Of a stretch of 64,000 nucleotides of DNA, positions 34,555-43,338 are shown in pieces. Each line of letters begins with the position of its first letter. The first letter of the stretch is position 1. The notes under the pieces are model-generated. The model had not been told where the DNA came from. It saw nothing but the letters and a program-made list of their open reading frames with translations, and did not search any database. The position numbers were made by a program, and so were the translations under genes. Source of the stretch: Oscillospiraceae bacterium (lineage in GTDB: Bacteria; Bacillota; Clostridia; Oscillospirales; Oscillospiraceae); NCBI GenBank assembly GCA_910575505.1, contig CAJTFK010000010.1, positions 62,001 through 126,000 on the forward strand. Reading direction: 5' to 3'.

Positions 34555-37269
34555 ATGGCCATTGGTACTTTCGGTTCCTTTACCCAGGCGCGCCTGGCGA
34601 TTTACGCCGCCCAGACCGGCCTGAGCATCACGGGAAATAACATTTCCAACATCAACACGCTGGGCTATACCCGCCAGCGGCTGGATCAGACCAGCCTCCA
34701 CGTGGGCGGAAGCGACCGCTATGCCAACGCCGCCGACGTCCGCACCGGACAGGGCGTGCTGTGCACCGGCGTCTCCCAGCTGCGGGACCCCTATCTGGAT
34801 ATCCGCTTCCGCAGCTCCAACGCCGATGTGGGCTACATGGATGCCAAGCTGAGCGGCCTCCAGCAGATTGCCAGCATTCTGGACGAGGTGGGCAAGGGCG
34901 AGCAGACCGAGGGCGACGACTTCGGCATTCTGGGCGCCGGTCTGGAGGAGATTCGCAAGGCCCTGGGCAACCTGACCACCGAGACCGGCCACGCCGAGTT
35001 TGACCGGCAGGTCAAGGCCGCCGTTGAGAAGGTGGTGGGGCGCTTCAACGACTACGCCGCAAAGCTCGAACAGCTGTATAACAATACGGTGACAGGCCTG
35101 GAGGAGAAGGTGGAGAAGGTCAACGGGCTTCTGACCGGCATCCGGGAGCTGAACGAGGAGATTCGCAAGTGCGACATCCACGATGACAACGCCCTGGAGC
35201 TCCGGGACCAGCGGAACGTGCTGATTGACGAGCTCTCCGGCTATATAAAGATCGACGTGACCTACAGTATGGAGGAGATCTGCCCCGGCCAGGAGGTTGA
35301 GAAAATCACCATTAAATTGGACGACGCCAACCCGGACCCCACTTCCGTGACGGATACCGCCACCCTGATTGACGGCGTCTATGCCGCTCAGATTTCCATT
35401 GACCAGGTGGCCCAGAAGCGGGAGCTGGACCCCAAGGATACCACCACCTGGCCCTATCTGGGGGCCGACGGCAAGCCCGCCATGTTCCCGGAGGACGCCG
35501 CGGAGGCCAGGATTCCCAACCCGAACTTTGATGCGGCCCAGGACCCCAGCGACACCAACCCCCGCTATCTCATGGCGGACGGCACACCCACCAACGACCC
35601 GGCCCAGGCCGCTCCCGCCCGGACGCTGAATCCGAAAGCGGACCTGACCCAGCCCAACGCAGAGGGGAACGAGTGGTATCTGGATGCGGACGGGGCTGTG
35701 ACCACGGACCCCAACCTCTCCCAGATCAGCTATGAGGCCAACCCGGACTACAAGCCCTATCTGAACGGAAAGGGCCAGCCCACCGCCGACGAGTCGGAAG
35801 CCAAGCTGGTCAACAATCCCAATTTCAATATGACGGTTTCCGAGCTGCGGGACCGCAAGGGCTATCTTCACTACATCACCGAAAAGCAGACGCCCATTGA
35901 GCTGCGGAAGGACGGAGACGCCGCCGCCTATCAGGAGGCCATTGACAACCTGGGGAAGACCATTAAAAACCGGGACCCGGACACCGGGAACATGCATATC
36001 GTCTCCTACCGGGAGTCCGGCAAGGACGAAAACGGCGATCCCATCTACACCAAGTATGAATACGTGCAGGTGCTGTCCACGCCTGTCCACCTGGATGACA
36101 ACGACCTTCACGGCGCACTCCAGGCGGATCGGGAGCTCCTCACCGAAAAGGGCGAGTTCATGGACACCAGCATCATTGACGGAACAAATGAGGACGCCCT
36201 CTCCTGCGACGAAAAGGCCCGCAGCAAGCGCGGCATCCCCTATTTCCAGAAGAGCCTGGACCTGCTGGCCAATCAGCTGGCCAATGCCATCAACGGGGCC
36301 AACCAGGGCTACCGCTACGACGACCAGGGGAATTATATCGGCCTGGTGATGGGCGAGGACGGCGAGCCCATGGTAGACGAGGACACGGGCCGGGTCATCG
36401 GCATGCCTGTGAGCATTCCCTACCAGAAGCTTGATGAAAACGGCGCCCCGATGGTGGACGACGACGGAAATGCCGTCATGGGCGAATATAAGCTGAACAA
36501 GGATACCAAGTGGGATAAACCGGAGGTCTGGGACGCACTTCCCAAGGAGGTCAAAACCGCCCTGGAGGCCACCGGCAAAACCGGAACCGAGGCCGTGAAG
36601 GCCTATCTCAGCCAGCCTCAGACCCACCAGGTCCAGAAGACCGACCAGGCCGGAAAGCCGATGTTTGACCAGAATGGCAATCCGATCATGGAAGAGGTGC
36701 CCTATACCGACGAGGATGGGAACCCCATCACAATGGGCATCTTTGAAGGAGCCGTCCTGCTCAGCAACCACAACAACGGAGACGACACCACCAATATTAC
36801 AGCAAGAAATATCAGTATTTCGAACAGCTGGTCCAATAATGCGGTCTCCGTCATCCGCTCCTTCCAGTGCGGCCCCGGCGAGTCGGAGCCCGCCTCCGGA
36901 GACAGCAAGAATGTTCTCCACATGCAGAACCTGTTCCACACGAAGATGGACTATGTGCCCAGCGACCTCTTCTCCACCCGGGACGCCACCGGCGACTCGA
37001 TGTTCAACGGAACCTTCAGTGAGATGTGGGAGAATATGGGCGGAATTCTGGGCAATGACCAGGATGTGACCAATAATTCTCTGACCACCTCCTACAAGAC
37101 CACACTCCAGATTGACACCAACCGGGACAGTGTATCCTCCGTGGACTTCAACGACGAGGCCATGAACCTGATGATGTATGCCAAATCCCTTAACGCCGCC
37201 TGCCGCTTGATGACCACCATAGACACCGTGCTGGATAAACTCATCAACAACACCGGCGTAACGACTTGA
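34555..37269 (+). CDS. flgK: Flagellar hook-associated protein 1 FlgK with large repeat insertion
   Basis: FlgK is the first hook-filament junction protein. The N-terminus (AIYAAQTGLSITGNNISNI) and the C-terminus (DEAMNLMMYAKSLNAACRLM, TIDTVLDKLIN) are the classic coiled-coil segments for the axial core. At 904 residues it exceeds the usual 450-650. The excess includes repeats around YL-x-ADG-x-PT (residues 301, 338, 375, 402) with NPxF/NPDY spacers, and a second set of DEDG/DDDG-type units (nt about 36347-36740). These probably form surface-exposed domains. RBS AAAGGAG. Confidence 0.93.
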   Translation: MAIGTFGSFTQARLAIYAAQTGLSITGNNISNINTLGYTRQRLDQTSLHVGGSDRYANAADVRTGQGVLCTGVSQLRDPYLDIRFRSSNADVGYMDAKLSGLQQIASILDEVGKGEQTEGDDFGILGAGLEEIRKALGNLTTETGHAEFDRQVKAAVEKVVGRFNDYAAKLEQLYNNTVTGLEEKVEKVNGLLTGIRELNEEIRKCDIHDDNALELRDQRNVLIDELSGYIKIDVTYSMEEICPGQEVEKITIKLDDANPDPTSVTDTATLIDGVYAAQISIDQVAQKRELDPKDTTTWPYLGADGKPAMFPEDAAEARIPNPNFDAAQDPSDTNPRYLMADGTPTNDPAQAAPARTLNPKADLTQPNAEGNEWYLDADGAVTTDPNLSQISYEANPDYKPYLNGKGQPTADESEAKLVNNPNFNMTVSELRDRKGYLHYITEKQTPIELRKDGDAAAYQEAIDNLGKTIKNRDPDTGNMHIVSYRESGKDENGDPIYTKYEYVQVLSTPVHLDDNDLHGALQADRELLTEKGEFMDTSIIDGTNEDALSCDEKARSKRGIPYFQKSLDLLANQLANAINGANQGYRYDDQGNYIGLVMGEDGEPMVDEDTGRVIGMPVSIPYQKLDENGAPMVDDDGNAVMGEYKLNKDTKWDKPEVWDALPKEVKTALEATGKTGTEAVKAYLSQPQTHQVQKTDQAGKPMFDQNGNPIMEEVPYTDEDGNPITMGIFEGAVLLSNHNNGDDTTNITARNISISNSWSNNAVSVIRSFQCGPGESEPASGDSKNVLHMQNLFHTKMDYVPSDLFSTRDATGDSMFNGTFSEMWENMGGILGNDQDVTNNSLTTSYKTTLQIDTNRDSVSSVDFNDEAMNLMMYAKSLNAACRLMTTIDTVLDKLINNTGVTT

Positions 37270-37287
37270 TAAAGGAGGAACGCAGCC

Positions 37288-38751
37288 ATGATTCCGCGTA
37301 TGACAACGGTAGGCAATCTGAAGAACTACCGCTATAATTTGAACCGCTCCGGCTGGACCATGAGCCAGGCCATGACCAAGATTGAGACCCAGCGCAATTT
37401 CAATTCCTTTGCCGAGGACCCCGCCGCTGCCGCCCGCTGCTTCCAGCTTCGCCGGTCCTATCTGCGGGCCAGCAGCCAGCTGACGCTGAACGAATCGGTG
37501 TACAGCAAGTATCAGCAGGCATGGAAGACCCTGGACGGCGTTTCCGAGATGATCGACACCGTGAAGCCCGACACCGGCTTCGGCAGCATTCTGGAGGCCC
37601 TCAACGACTCCATCGCCTCCGGGCGCAACGCCCTGGGGCAGACTCTGGTCTCCAAGGCGGACGGCGTGATTCAGAGCATGAACGGCCGGTACGGAGAGAA
37701 CTTCGTTTTCTCCGGGGCGGATACCCTGAATGTGCCCTTCACCTGGAAGCCGGCCAAGAACCCCGACTATATCGACCCGGCAGCGGCCGAGGCCGACCCC
37801 GGCAATCCGGAATATGCCGCCGCGTTCAAGTATTACGCCTTTGCGGACCCTGCCAATCCGGACCCGGCAAATGTGGTGGGCACAAACGACATCAGCGATC
37901 TGTCCAAGGTGGTGCAGGACCCGGTGCTGAACCCCGCCAGAAACGACCCGGATTATGACACAACGCTTACACCCGGCGATGACGGCTATGAGGGGATGTA
38001 CCTCGACGCCAACGGCGGCTCGACGGACGACGTGACTCAGGCGAAGTGGGCCCCCCGGGAGAACCCGGACTATGATGAAAACAGCTCCAAGCAATACCTG
38101 AAGGCCGACGGCACCCCCACCAGCGAGGAGAGCGAGGCCGGCCGGAAGCTGTGCTACCGCGGCGTCCCGGTGGATTCCAACGACAATGAAAAGCTGAACT
38201 ACTACCTCTACGACGAGAAAAAGTTCATCGACCTGGGCCTGGGCTTCCAGGAGCGGGAAGGCGAAATTGTGGAGTCCAGCGTGTTCAACGAGGCCCTTCA
38301 GGGGGTTTACTACCTGGGCGGCACCGGCACCACGTCCAAGACCGTCAAGGTGGACGGCAAGGAGTGGACCTTTGACGATATGCCCAACAACGTGGTTTCC
38401 GTCATGGAGGAATTCGGACAGATTCTGCTGCGCTGCGACCCTGACAGCGGCGCCTGGGCCAGCGACGAGGATAAGGCCCGGGCGTATGCCCTGGCCCAGC
38501 AGTTCGAGGACAGCGCCAGCCTGGCCAAGCAGCGCTATGACGAGCTGGACGCCCAGAGCGGCTTTCTCAGGGACAACGGCGAGCTGCTGACCAACAATGC
38601 CAAGACCCTGAACGAGCAGTTCCTGGCCCTGGAGGACATTGATCCCGCCGCCATTGAGGACTACATGTATGCCAAATACTGCTATGACACCGCACTGAAG
38701 GTGGGCAACAGTATTTTGTCCCAGAGCCTGATGGATTATATGAACCTGTAA
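37288..38751 (+). CDS. flgL: Flagellar hook-associated protein 3 FlgL with repeat insertion
   Basis: FlgL is the second junction protein between hook and flagellin. The start (MIPRMTTVGNLKNYRYNLNR) and the flagellin-like FAEDPAAAARCFQLR are clear. The C-terminus, with YCYDTALKVGNSILSQSL, is canonical. At 487 residues it is about 190 longer than typical. The extra region (about 153-290) carries YLDANGGSTDD and YLKADGTPTSEESEA, related to the FlgK insertion, plus NPDY spacers. RBS AAAGGAGG. Confidence 0.92.
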   Translation: MIPRMTTVGNLKNYRYNLNRSGWTMSQAMTKIETQRNFNSFAEDPAAAARCFQLRRSYLRASSQLTLNESVYSKYQQAWKTLDGVSEMIDTVKPDTGFGSILEALNDSIASGRNALGQTLVSKADGVIQSMNGRYGENFVFSGADTLNVPFTWKPAKNPDYIDPAAAEADPGNPEYAAAFKYYAFADPANPDPANVVGTNDISDLSKVVQDPVLNPARNDPDYDTTLTPGDDGYEGMYLDANGGSTDDVTQAKWAPRENPDYDENSSKQYLKADGTPTSEESEAGRKLCYRGVPVDSNDNEKLNYYLYDEKKFIDLGLGFQEREGEIVESSVFNEALQGVYYLGGTGTTSKTVKVDGKEWTFDDMPNNVVSVMEEFGQILLRCDPDSGAWASDEDKARAYALAQQFEDSASLAKQRYDELDAQSGFLRDNGELLTNNAKTLNEQFLALEDIDPAAIEDYMYAKYCYDTALKVGNSILSQSLMDYMNL

Positions 38752-38823
38752 GGTCCGGGAATACAGATATAGATAGAGAATCTGCGAATTGGAAATTCAG
38801 ATGGAAGGAGAGCGCTATGATTT

Positions 38824-39432
38824 ATGGAACAACTGATTGAAATTACGAGAGTCCCGATCGAAATTGAAATGAAGACGTCCCGTGCGCAGCTGAAGCACGT
38901 ACAGGCATCCGCCGAGCTGGAAATTTCCCGGGACCGGGGCGGACTGAGCATCAAGAGCCGGCCGATTCAGCTGAATATGGACACGTTTGAGATGCGCAGC
39001 TCCATAATGCCCACTCCCGCCCAGAGCGTCCAGAAGAACGCACAGGAAGGCCGGCAGGCCGCCTACACGGCCACTGCCACTTATGCCCAGGAGGGAGAGC
39101 TCTATTTGAAAGCCCAGATAGGCGAGGATGTGCAGGCCCAGCTTGCCAAGACTGCCATCAGCACGCAGATGTTCAGCCAGCCGGCCATGGACTTCATCCC
39201 CAAGGAGGGCCCGGAGATTACCTGGGACCCCGGCGAGATGAACATCCGCTATGAGATGGATAAGCTGAATTTCGACTGGCGGGTCAGCCAGGCCAAGTTT
39301 GAGTTTACACCCGGCGACATTGAGATTTCCGTCAAGCAGAAGCCGGAGGTTATCATCAAGTATATCGGCGGACCGCTGTATGTGCCGCCTTCCGCCGATC
39401 CCGACTATGAGCCTGTAGACGTGCAGGCGTGA
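38824..39432 (+). CDS. DUF6470 (YviE-like) flagellar-operon protein
   Basis: A 202-residue protein of the family called YviE in Bacillus, encoded between flgL and fliW there as here. It has the N-terminal LEISRDRGGLSIKSRPIQL and a later WDPGEMNIRYEMDKLNFDW. No signal peptide is present. The function is unknown; location implies an assembly or regulatory role. AAGGAG lies 13 bases before the ATG. An ATG at 38817 would give only a short out-of-frame peptide. Confidence 0.82.
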   Translation: MEQLIEITRVPIEIEMKTSRAQLKHVQASAELEISRDRGGLSIKSRPIQLNMDTFEMRSSIMPTPAQSVQKNAQEGRQAAYTATATYAQEGELYLKAQIGEDVQAQLAKTAISTQMFSQPAMDFIPKEGPEITWDPGEMNIRYEMDKLNFDWRVSQAKFEFTPGDIEISVKQKPEVIIKYIGGPLYVPPSADPDYEPVDVQA

Positions 39433-39445
39433 CAGGAGGTTCCCA

Positions 39446-39895
39446 TTGAAGCTCCAGACCAAATATTTCGGCGAGATTGAATATGAGGCCGACGAGACCC
39501 TCGCCTTTCCGGCGGGCATATTCGGCTTCGAGGAGGAACACAGCTTTCTCCTTTTGCCCTTTGACGGGAGCCACGGAAACATGCTCTGTCTCCAGAGCAC
39601 GGCGACGCCTGCCCTGGCCTTTATCGTGCTGGACCCCTTTGCCCTGAAGCCGGACTATGCGCCGGTGCTCCGCAAGCCGGAGCTTCAGCAGTTCGGCGTG
39701 GCCGATGCGGGAGAGCTGGGCTTTTACGTGCTCTGCGCAGTGAAGAAGCCTGTTTCCGACAGCACGGTCAATCTCCGCTGTCCCCTGGTTGTCCACCCTG
39801 AGACCCGAGTGGCCCGGCAGGTCATTATGGAGCAGTACGAAATGCGGCACCCCCTATCGGAATTTGGCAGCGGGGAGGGGGCCGTACCTTGCTGA
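39446..39895 (+). CDS. fliW: Flagellar assembly factor FliW
   Basis: FliW binds CsrA and flagellin; flagellin displaces CsrA from FliW, which makes a feedback loop on flagellin synthesis. The 149-residue sequence has the family pattern FGEIEYEADETLAFPAGIFGFE and the NLRCPLVVHPETRVARQVI strand. The TTG start has AGGAGG six bases upstream. Its 3' end overlaps csrA by seven bases. Confidence 0.93.
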   Translation: MKLQTKYFGEIEYEADETLAFPAGIFGFEEEHSFLLLPFDGSHGNMLCLQSTATPALAFIVLDPFALKPDYAPVLRKPELQQFGVADAGELGFYVLCAVKKPVSDSTVNLRCPLVVHPETRVARQVIMEQYEMRHPLSEFGSGEGAVPC

Positions 39896-40143
39896 TTTTG
39901 CAGCGAAAGCCCGGCGAGTCCGTGGTAATTGGCGAGGAGATATCCATTTCCGTGATCTCCGTGGAAGGGGGCCGGGTCCGTCTGGCCATCTCCGCGCCTC
40001 AGGAAATCCCCATTCTGCGGAGTGAGCTGTTGGACGCCACGGCGGCCAACCGGGATTCCGCAGCGGAGGAAGCGGCCCCGGCGGAGCTGCTGGGGCTGCT
40101 GGGCGGCATTCCGGAGCGGAAGCCGCCTGATGGAAACGCCTGA
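39889..40143 (+). CDS. csrA: Carbon storage/translation regulator CsrA
   Basis: CsrA blocks translation of target mRNAs such as flagellin. The first 55 residues are canonical: MLILQRKPGESVVIGEEI and VRLAISAPQEIPILRSEL, with the RNA-binding Arg in VRLAI. The protein is 84 residues, some 20 longer than most, with an acidic/Pro tail. The TTG start lies inside the end of fliW, suggesting coupled translation with its antagonist. Confidence 0.93.
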   Translation: MLILQRKPGESVVIGEEISISVISVEGGRVRLAISAPQEIPILRSELLDATAANRDSAAEEAAPAELLGLLGGIPERKPPDGNA

Positions 40144-40171
40144 TTCGGGCAGAAAGGAGAGTTGCTTTGTG

Positions 40172-40342
40172 ATGGATTCCATTGCCAGCATGGCGATGAG
40201 CATGAAGGCTGCGCAGTTTCAGGTGCAGTACTCCACCGCGGTGACCAAGAAGGTCATGGACACGGCGGAGCTGGCGGGCCAGGAAATGGTGCGGATGCTG
40301 GAAGAATTGCCCAAGGGGCAGTATATTGACACCTATGCCTGA
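40172..40342 (+). CDS. YjfB-family putative motility protein
   Basis: A 56-residue protein, MDSIASMAMSMKAAQFQVQY at the start, then TKKVMDTAELAG, typical of YjfB, a small family found in flagellar regulons with unknown function. ATG at 40172 has AAAGGAGAG 11 bases upstream; a GTG stands immediately before it. It closes the flgM operon just ahead of a terminator. Confidence 0.85.
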   Translation: MDSIASMAMSMKAAQFQVQYSTAVTKKVMDTAELAGQEMVRMLEELPKGQYIDTYA

Positions 40343-40355
40343 CAGGCGCAGGAAG

Positions 40356-40390
40356 AAAGCCCTGGAGATGAAACATCTCCAGGGCTTTTT
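40356..40390 (+). terminator. Terminator of the flgM-yjfB operon
   Basis: A perfect stem (40356-40370 with 40374-40388) with a three-base AAA loop and a T run. Confidence 0.95.
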
Positions 40391-40508
40391 CTGCTGCCGG
40401 GAAAAGGGGGATGGAAGGGGAGAAGGAGGGGCGGGTTTCAGGGGGGGGGCGGAGGGAACCCTGGCGGACAAAGGCTGTCCGGCGGCTGGGGACGCCGGGT
40501 CTGCCGCC

Positions 40509-41099
40509 TCAGTAATACCGGGTCACTGCCGCCACCTTCCCCAGAATCCGGGCATAGGTGCCGTCGATGGGGGAATACTCGTCGTTTTCCGGCATCAGCC
40601 AGACCTGACCGTTTCGGAGAGAGAGACGCTTTACCGTGGCCTCGTCCTCCAGAAGGGCCACCACGATCTCCCCGTGGCGGGCGGTGGACTGCCGGTGGAC
40701 CACCACCAGATCGCCGGGCAGGATGCCGGCGTTGAGCATGGATTCCCCCCGGACCCGCAGGGCAAAATATTCCTCGTCCCGTCCGCCGGCATCGAAGGGA
40801 AGATAGTCCTCAATACACTCCTCCGCCAGAATGGGATTGCCTGCGGCCACACTGCCCAGAACAGGCACATGGTTTTTGGGGACAGGCGGCTCCGTCAGAG
40901 CCAGGGCCCGGCCCTTGCCGGCTCCCTTGATGATGACCCCGGCTTCCTCCAGGTGCTTGAGGTGGAAGTGGACGGTGGAGGGAGACCGCAGTCCCACCGC
41001 GTCGCCAATCTCCCGCACGGAAGGGGGATAGCCCTGTTTCTGTACGCAGGCGGCAATGTAGTTGTATATTTTTTGCTGCATGTGGGTGAGCTCCGGCAT
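40509..41099 (-). CDS. lexA: SOS repressor LexA
   Basis: LexA represses DNA-damage genes and self-cleaves when RecA is active. 196 residues: a winged-helix N-domain (PSVREIGDAVGLRSPSTVHFHL), the Ala-Gly cleavage site in VAAGNP, the catalytic Ser in RGESMLNAGI and the Lys in ATVKRLSLR. The ATG at 41099 follows AGGAGG; an upstream extension to 41186 runs through the promoter and is rejected. A near-consensus LexA box in the promoter shows autoregulation. Confidence 0.96.
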   Translation of the reverse strand: MPELTHMQQKIYNYIAACVQKQGYPPSVREIGDAVGLRSPSTVHFHLKHLEEAGVIIKGAGKGRALALTEPPVPKNHVPVLGSVAAGNPILAEECIEDYLPFDAGGRDEEYFALRVRGESMLNAGILPGDLVVVHRQSTARHGEIVVALLEDEATVKRLSLRNGQVWLMPENDEYSPIDGTYARILGKVAAVTRYY

Positions 41100-41153
41100 A
41101 GGAAAACCTCCTATCCTGGGGCGCGTTGGACCATCCCCAGATGATTTGGAATC

Positions 41154-41193
41154 ATTATAGCACATCTTTTTCAAAAATGCAAACAAGCGTTCC
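41154..41193 (-). promoter_or_regulatory. lexA promoter with LexA (SOS) box
   Basis: Reverse strand: -35 TTGCAT (41177-41182), 17-base spacer, -10 TATAAT (41154-41159). A Gram-positive SOS box spans 41180-41193 and overlaps the -35; it fits 13 of 14 positions of CGAAC-RNRY-GTTYC. Confidence 0.85.
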
Positions 41194-41333
41194 AGATTCT
41201 TCGCATTTTATAGAAATTGCCCTGATCGGGCGGCATGGAAGGCGGAGACAAGGCACAAAGGAGGAACTCTCTCAGGGGTTGGCCGGGTTCCGGATGCCCG
41301 GAGCCGCTTCGGCCTTGGGCGGCGGAACGGGGC

Positions 41334-41368
41334 AAAAAAACGTCCGGACCTCCGTCCGGACGTTTTTT
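41334..41368. terminator. Bidirectional terminator downstream of secG
   Basis: An A run, ACGTCCGGA/TCCGGACGT stem and T6. On the reverse strand it terminates secG, 35 bases past its stop. Confidence 0.9.
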
Positions 41369-41403
41369 GACTTTTGCGGGTTTGCGATAACTGCCCCGGT
41401 TTT

Positions 41404-41643
41404 TCAGCCCAGAATCAGCAGCACCATGGTCAAAATCAGGAACACAGCGCCAATCCACTTGGTGGCCCGGGCCAGCTTGGCATCCATGGTCTTGGCCTTG
41501 TTCTTGGCCAGGAAGGAGTCAGCCACGCCGCCGATGGCGCCGGAGAGGCCGGCGCTTTTGCCGGACTGGAACAGCACGGCCAGGATGATTCCAAGACCGC
41601 AGAGGAGCTGCAAAATGGTGATGAAAAGCTTCAAAACGTTCAA
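41404..41643 (-). CDS. secG: Protein translocase subunit SecG
   Basis: SecG assists the SecYEG channel. 79 residues with two membrane helices (about 5-24 and 58-78) separated by the conserved QSGKSAGLSGAIGG loop. It stands alone between its own promoter and a terminator. Confidence 0.93.
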   Translation of the reverse strand: MNVLKLFITILQLLCGLGIILAVLFQSGKSAGLSGAIGGVADSFLAKNKAKTMDAKLARATKWIGAVFLILTMVLLILG

Positions 41644-41697
41644 CCTCCAACATTCAGGCCCTGGCCTGAAATTTTTTAATCACTTCGACAGGCATAA

Positions 41698-41726
41698 ATT
41701 CTACCACAGTCCGCCGCTGTTTTCAA
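41698..41726 (-). promoter_or_regulatory. secG promoter
   Basis: Reverse strand: TTGAAA (41721-41726), 17-base spacer, TAGAAT (41698-41703). The leader contains a CAGGCC/GGCCTG palindrome near 41655. Confidence 0.7.
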
Positions 41727-41772
41727 GAGCGTTTTGCAAAATTCCCAAAGAAATTGGGAGAACCGGGGGGCG

Positions 41773-42978
41773 TCAGGAGGCCCGGGCAACCTCCGCCAGG
41801 GTCTGGCCCTGGGCGGTCCAGTCCGCCTCCAGGACGGGGGCGATGGGGACGGCCAGATACATGTTGTTGCCGTAGGTATAAGCGCCGGAGGTGACGGCCA
41901 CCACATGGCCGTAAACGTTCAGCAGCGCGCCTCCGCTGCTTCCCTGGGAGATGTCGGCGGTGTTCATGACGCAGGGCAGGGTATAGGTGTCCACGACCCG
42001 GTCCACATCGCTGACGATGCCGCTGCTCACGGCCAGACCCAGGCCTAGGGGATTGCCCAGGGTATACACCGTGTCGCCGGGCCGGAGATCCGCTTCCTCC
42101 GCCAGCTCCAGGACGGCAAAGGCCGGGGCCTCGGCCTTGTCCGTGGAGGTCCGGGAGATTCTCAGCAGGGCGATGTCCATGCCCTTGTCGTGGTAGACGA
42201 CGCGCTCCACCGGGTAGACCTCGCCGGTGACCAGGGTGGCGGTGGCGTAGAGGGCCCCTTCAATGGTGTGGTAGTTGGTGGCCGCCAGACCGTCGGAGGT
42301 GATGAAAAAGCCGCTGGCCTCGCCGCTGGGGACGCCCTTCCGGTATTCCTGCTCGGTATCATAGGTCCGGATGCAGAAGACGGCGGACATATGCCGGTCC
42401 GCCGTCTGCCGGGCGGTGAGCTCTTTATCAAAAAGGCCCAGCGCGGCGGCGGCGGACCGGGTGCACAGCCCGCTGTCCACCAGGGTCTGAATGGCGGCGG
42501 GGCCCTCCCGGTAGGGGAAGGTCAGGGCATCCCGGAGTATCTGGAAGGCGTCCCCCCAGGTGAGGTTTCCCTCGTAATCGCGGGCGGTGAGGCCGATGCG
42601 CCGGGCGCACACGGTCCCGTCGGTGTCATTGACGTCCGTGTAGCCCAGAAGACGCAGCAGCGCGGCGCAGAACTCACCGGCGGTGATGGGCCCATCCTGG
42701 GGAACGGTGCGGGTCAGCCAGCCTTCGGTTTTGGCGCGGCTGAGAGCGGCGTCCGGCTGGGAGACGTCGCTCCCGGAGAAGCGCAGCAGCAGCACTGCCG
42801 CCTCGCTTCGGGGGATGGGGGCCTTCATGGCGTGGTCCGCCGGAAAATTTACGTCTATGTTCAGGGTGGACAGCATGTCCAGCGCCCGCCGGGACTCGCC
42901 TTCCAGAGCGGCGGCGGAGGGAACCGCCGCCAGCAGCAGGGCCAGGGCGCAGAGGAGAGAGAGGAAACGTTTTTTCAT
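41773..42978 (-). CDS. Exported trypsin-like serine protease with SLH-like N-terminal region
   Basis: 401 residues. A signal peptide (about 1-24, ending AAA) precedes a 170-residue region with SLH-type helices (ITAGEFCAALLRLLGY, ADHAMKAPIPRSEAAVLLLRFS) and then a trypsin/HtrA-like domain (about 195-390) with His in NYHTIEG, Asp in DIALL and Ser in SQGSSGGAL. No PDZ domain follows. It probably acts at the cell surface; the SLH-like part is degenerate, so wall binding is uncertain. GGAGG precedes the ATG. Confidence 0.8.
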   Translation of the reverse strand: MKKRFLSLLCALALLLAAVPSAAALEGESRRALDMLSTLNIDVNFPADHAMKAPIPRSEAAVLLLRFSGSDVSQPDAALSRAKTEGWLTRTVPQDGPITAGEFCAALLRLLGYTDVNDTDGTVCARRIGLTARDYEGNLTWGDAFQILRDALTFPYREGPAAIQTLVDSGLCTRSAAAALGLFDKELTARQTADRHMSAVFCIRTYDTEQEYRKGVPSGEASGFFITSDGLAATNYHTIEGALYATATLVTGEVYPVERVVYHDKGMDIALLRISRTSTDKAEAPAFAVLELAEEADLRPGDTVYTLGNPLGLGLAVSSGIVSDVDRVVDTYTLPCVMNTADISQGSSGGALLNVYGHVVAVTSGAYTYGNNMYLAVPIAPVLEADWTAQGQTLAEVARAS

Positions 42979-43244
42979 AGGGCAGCCTCCATATTTTAAT
43001 CTTTGATATAGCCGGCACAGTTGGAAACCGGTACATACCGGTTTTCAAACGGCGGCAAAGCCGCTGCCCGGATTTCCCTGTGTGCTGACTATGAGGACCA
43101 CTGCAAGGCCGTTCTGCGGCCTGTGCGGCGAATCGCCGCCGCACGCGTTGAAAAGAAGCTGATGCTGCGTTTCGACTGCGGTGACGGTATTCAAAAATTT
43201 TAGCACCGCCGGGGCTTTTTTGCAAGGTTTGGGGGACGGGCCAC
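42979..43244. other. Intergenic spacer between protease and deoC genes
   Basis: No gene visible. It contains a short perfect palindrome ACCGGTA-CA-TACCGGT near 43031-43046 followed by TTTTC, a weak hairpin that may terminate or regulate, and the 5' leader of the reverse protease gene. Confidence 0.4.
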
Positions 43245-43273
43245 TGGACAGACGGGGGAAACTTTGCTATAAT
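43245..43273 (+). promoter_or_regulatory. Promoter of deoC-deoD
   Basis: TGGACA (43245-43250), 17-base spacer, TATAAT (43268-43273), about 65 bases before the deoC start. Confidence 0.75.
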
Positions 43274-43338
43274 GCACAAAAGAAGCATATGCCGCCGGCA
43301 GAGGATTGGATTCTATGATGATGAAGGAGAAGACTGAA

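Noticed and set aside
33628..38094. A long reverse frame over flgM-flgN-flgK-flgL
   Set aside because: It is antisense to four clear flagellar genes with RBSs and known order; composition is typical of shadow frames.
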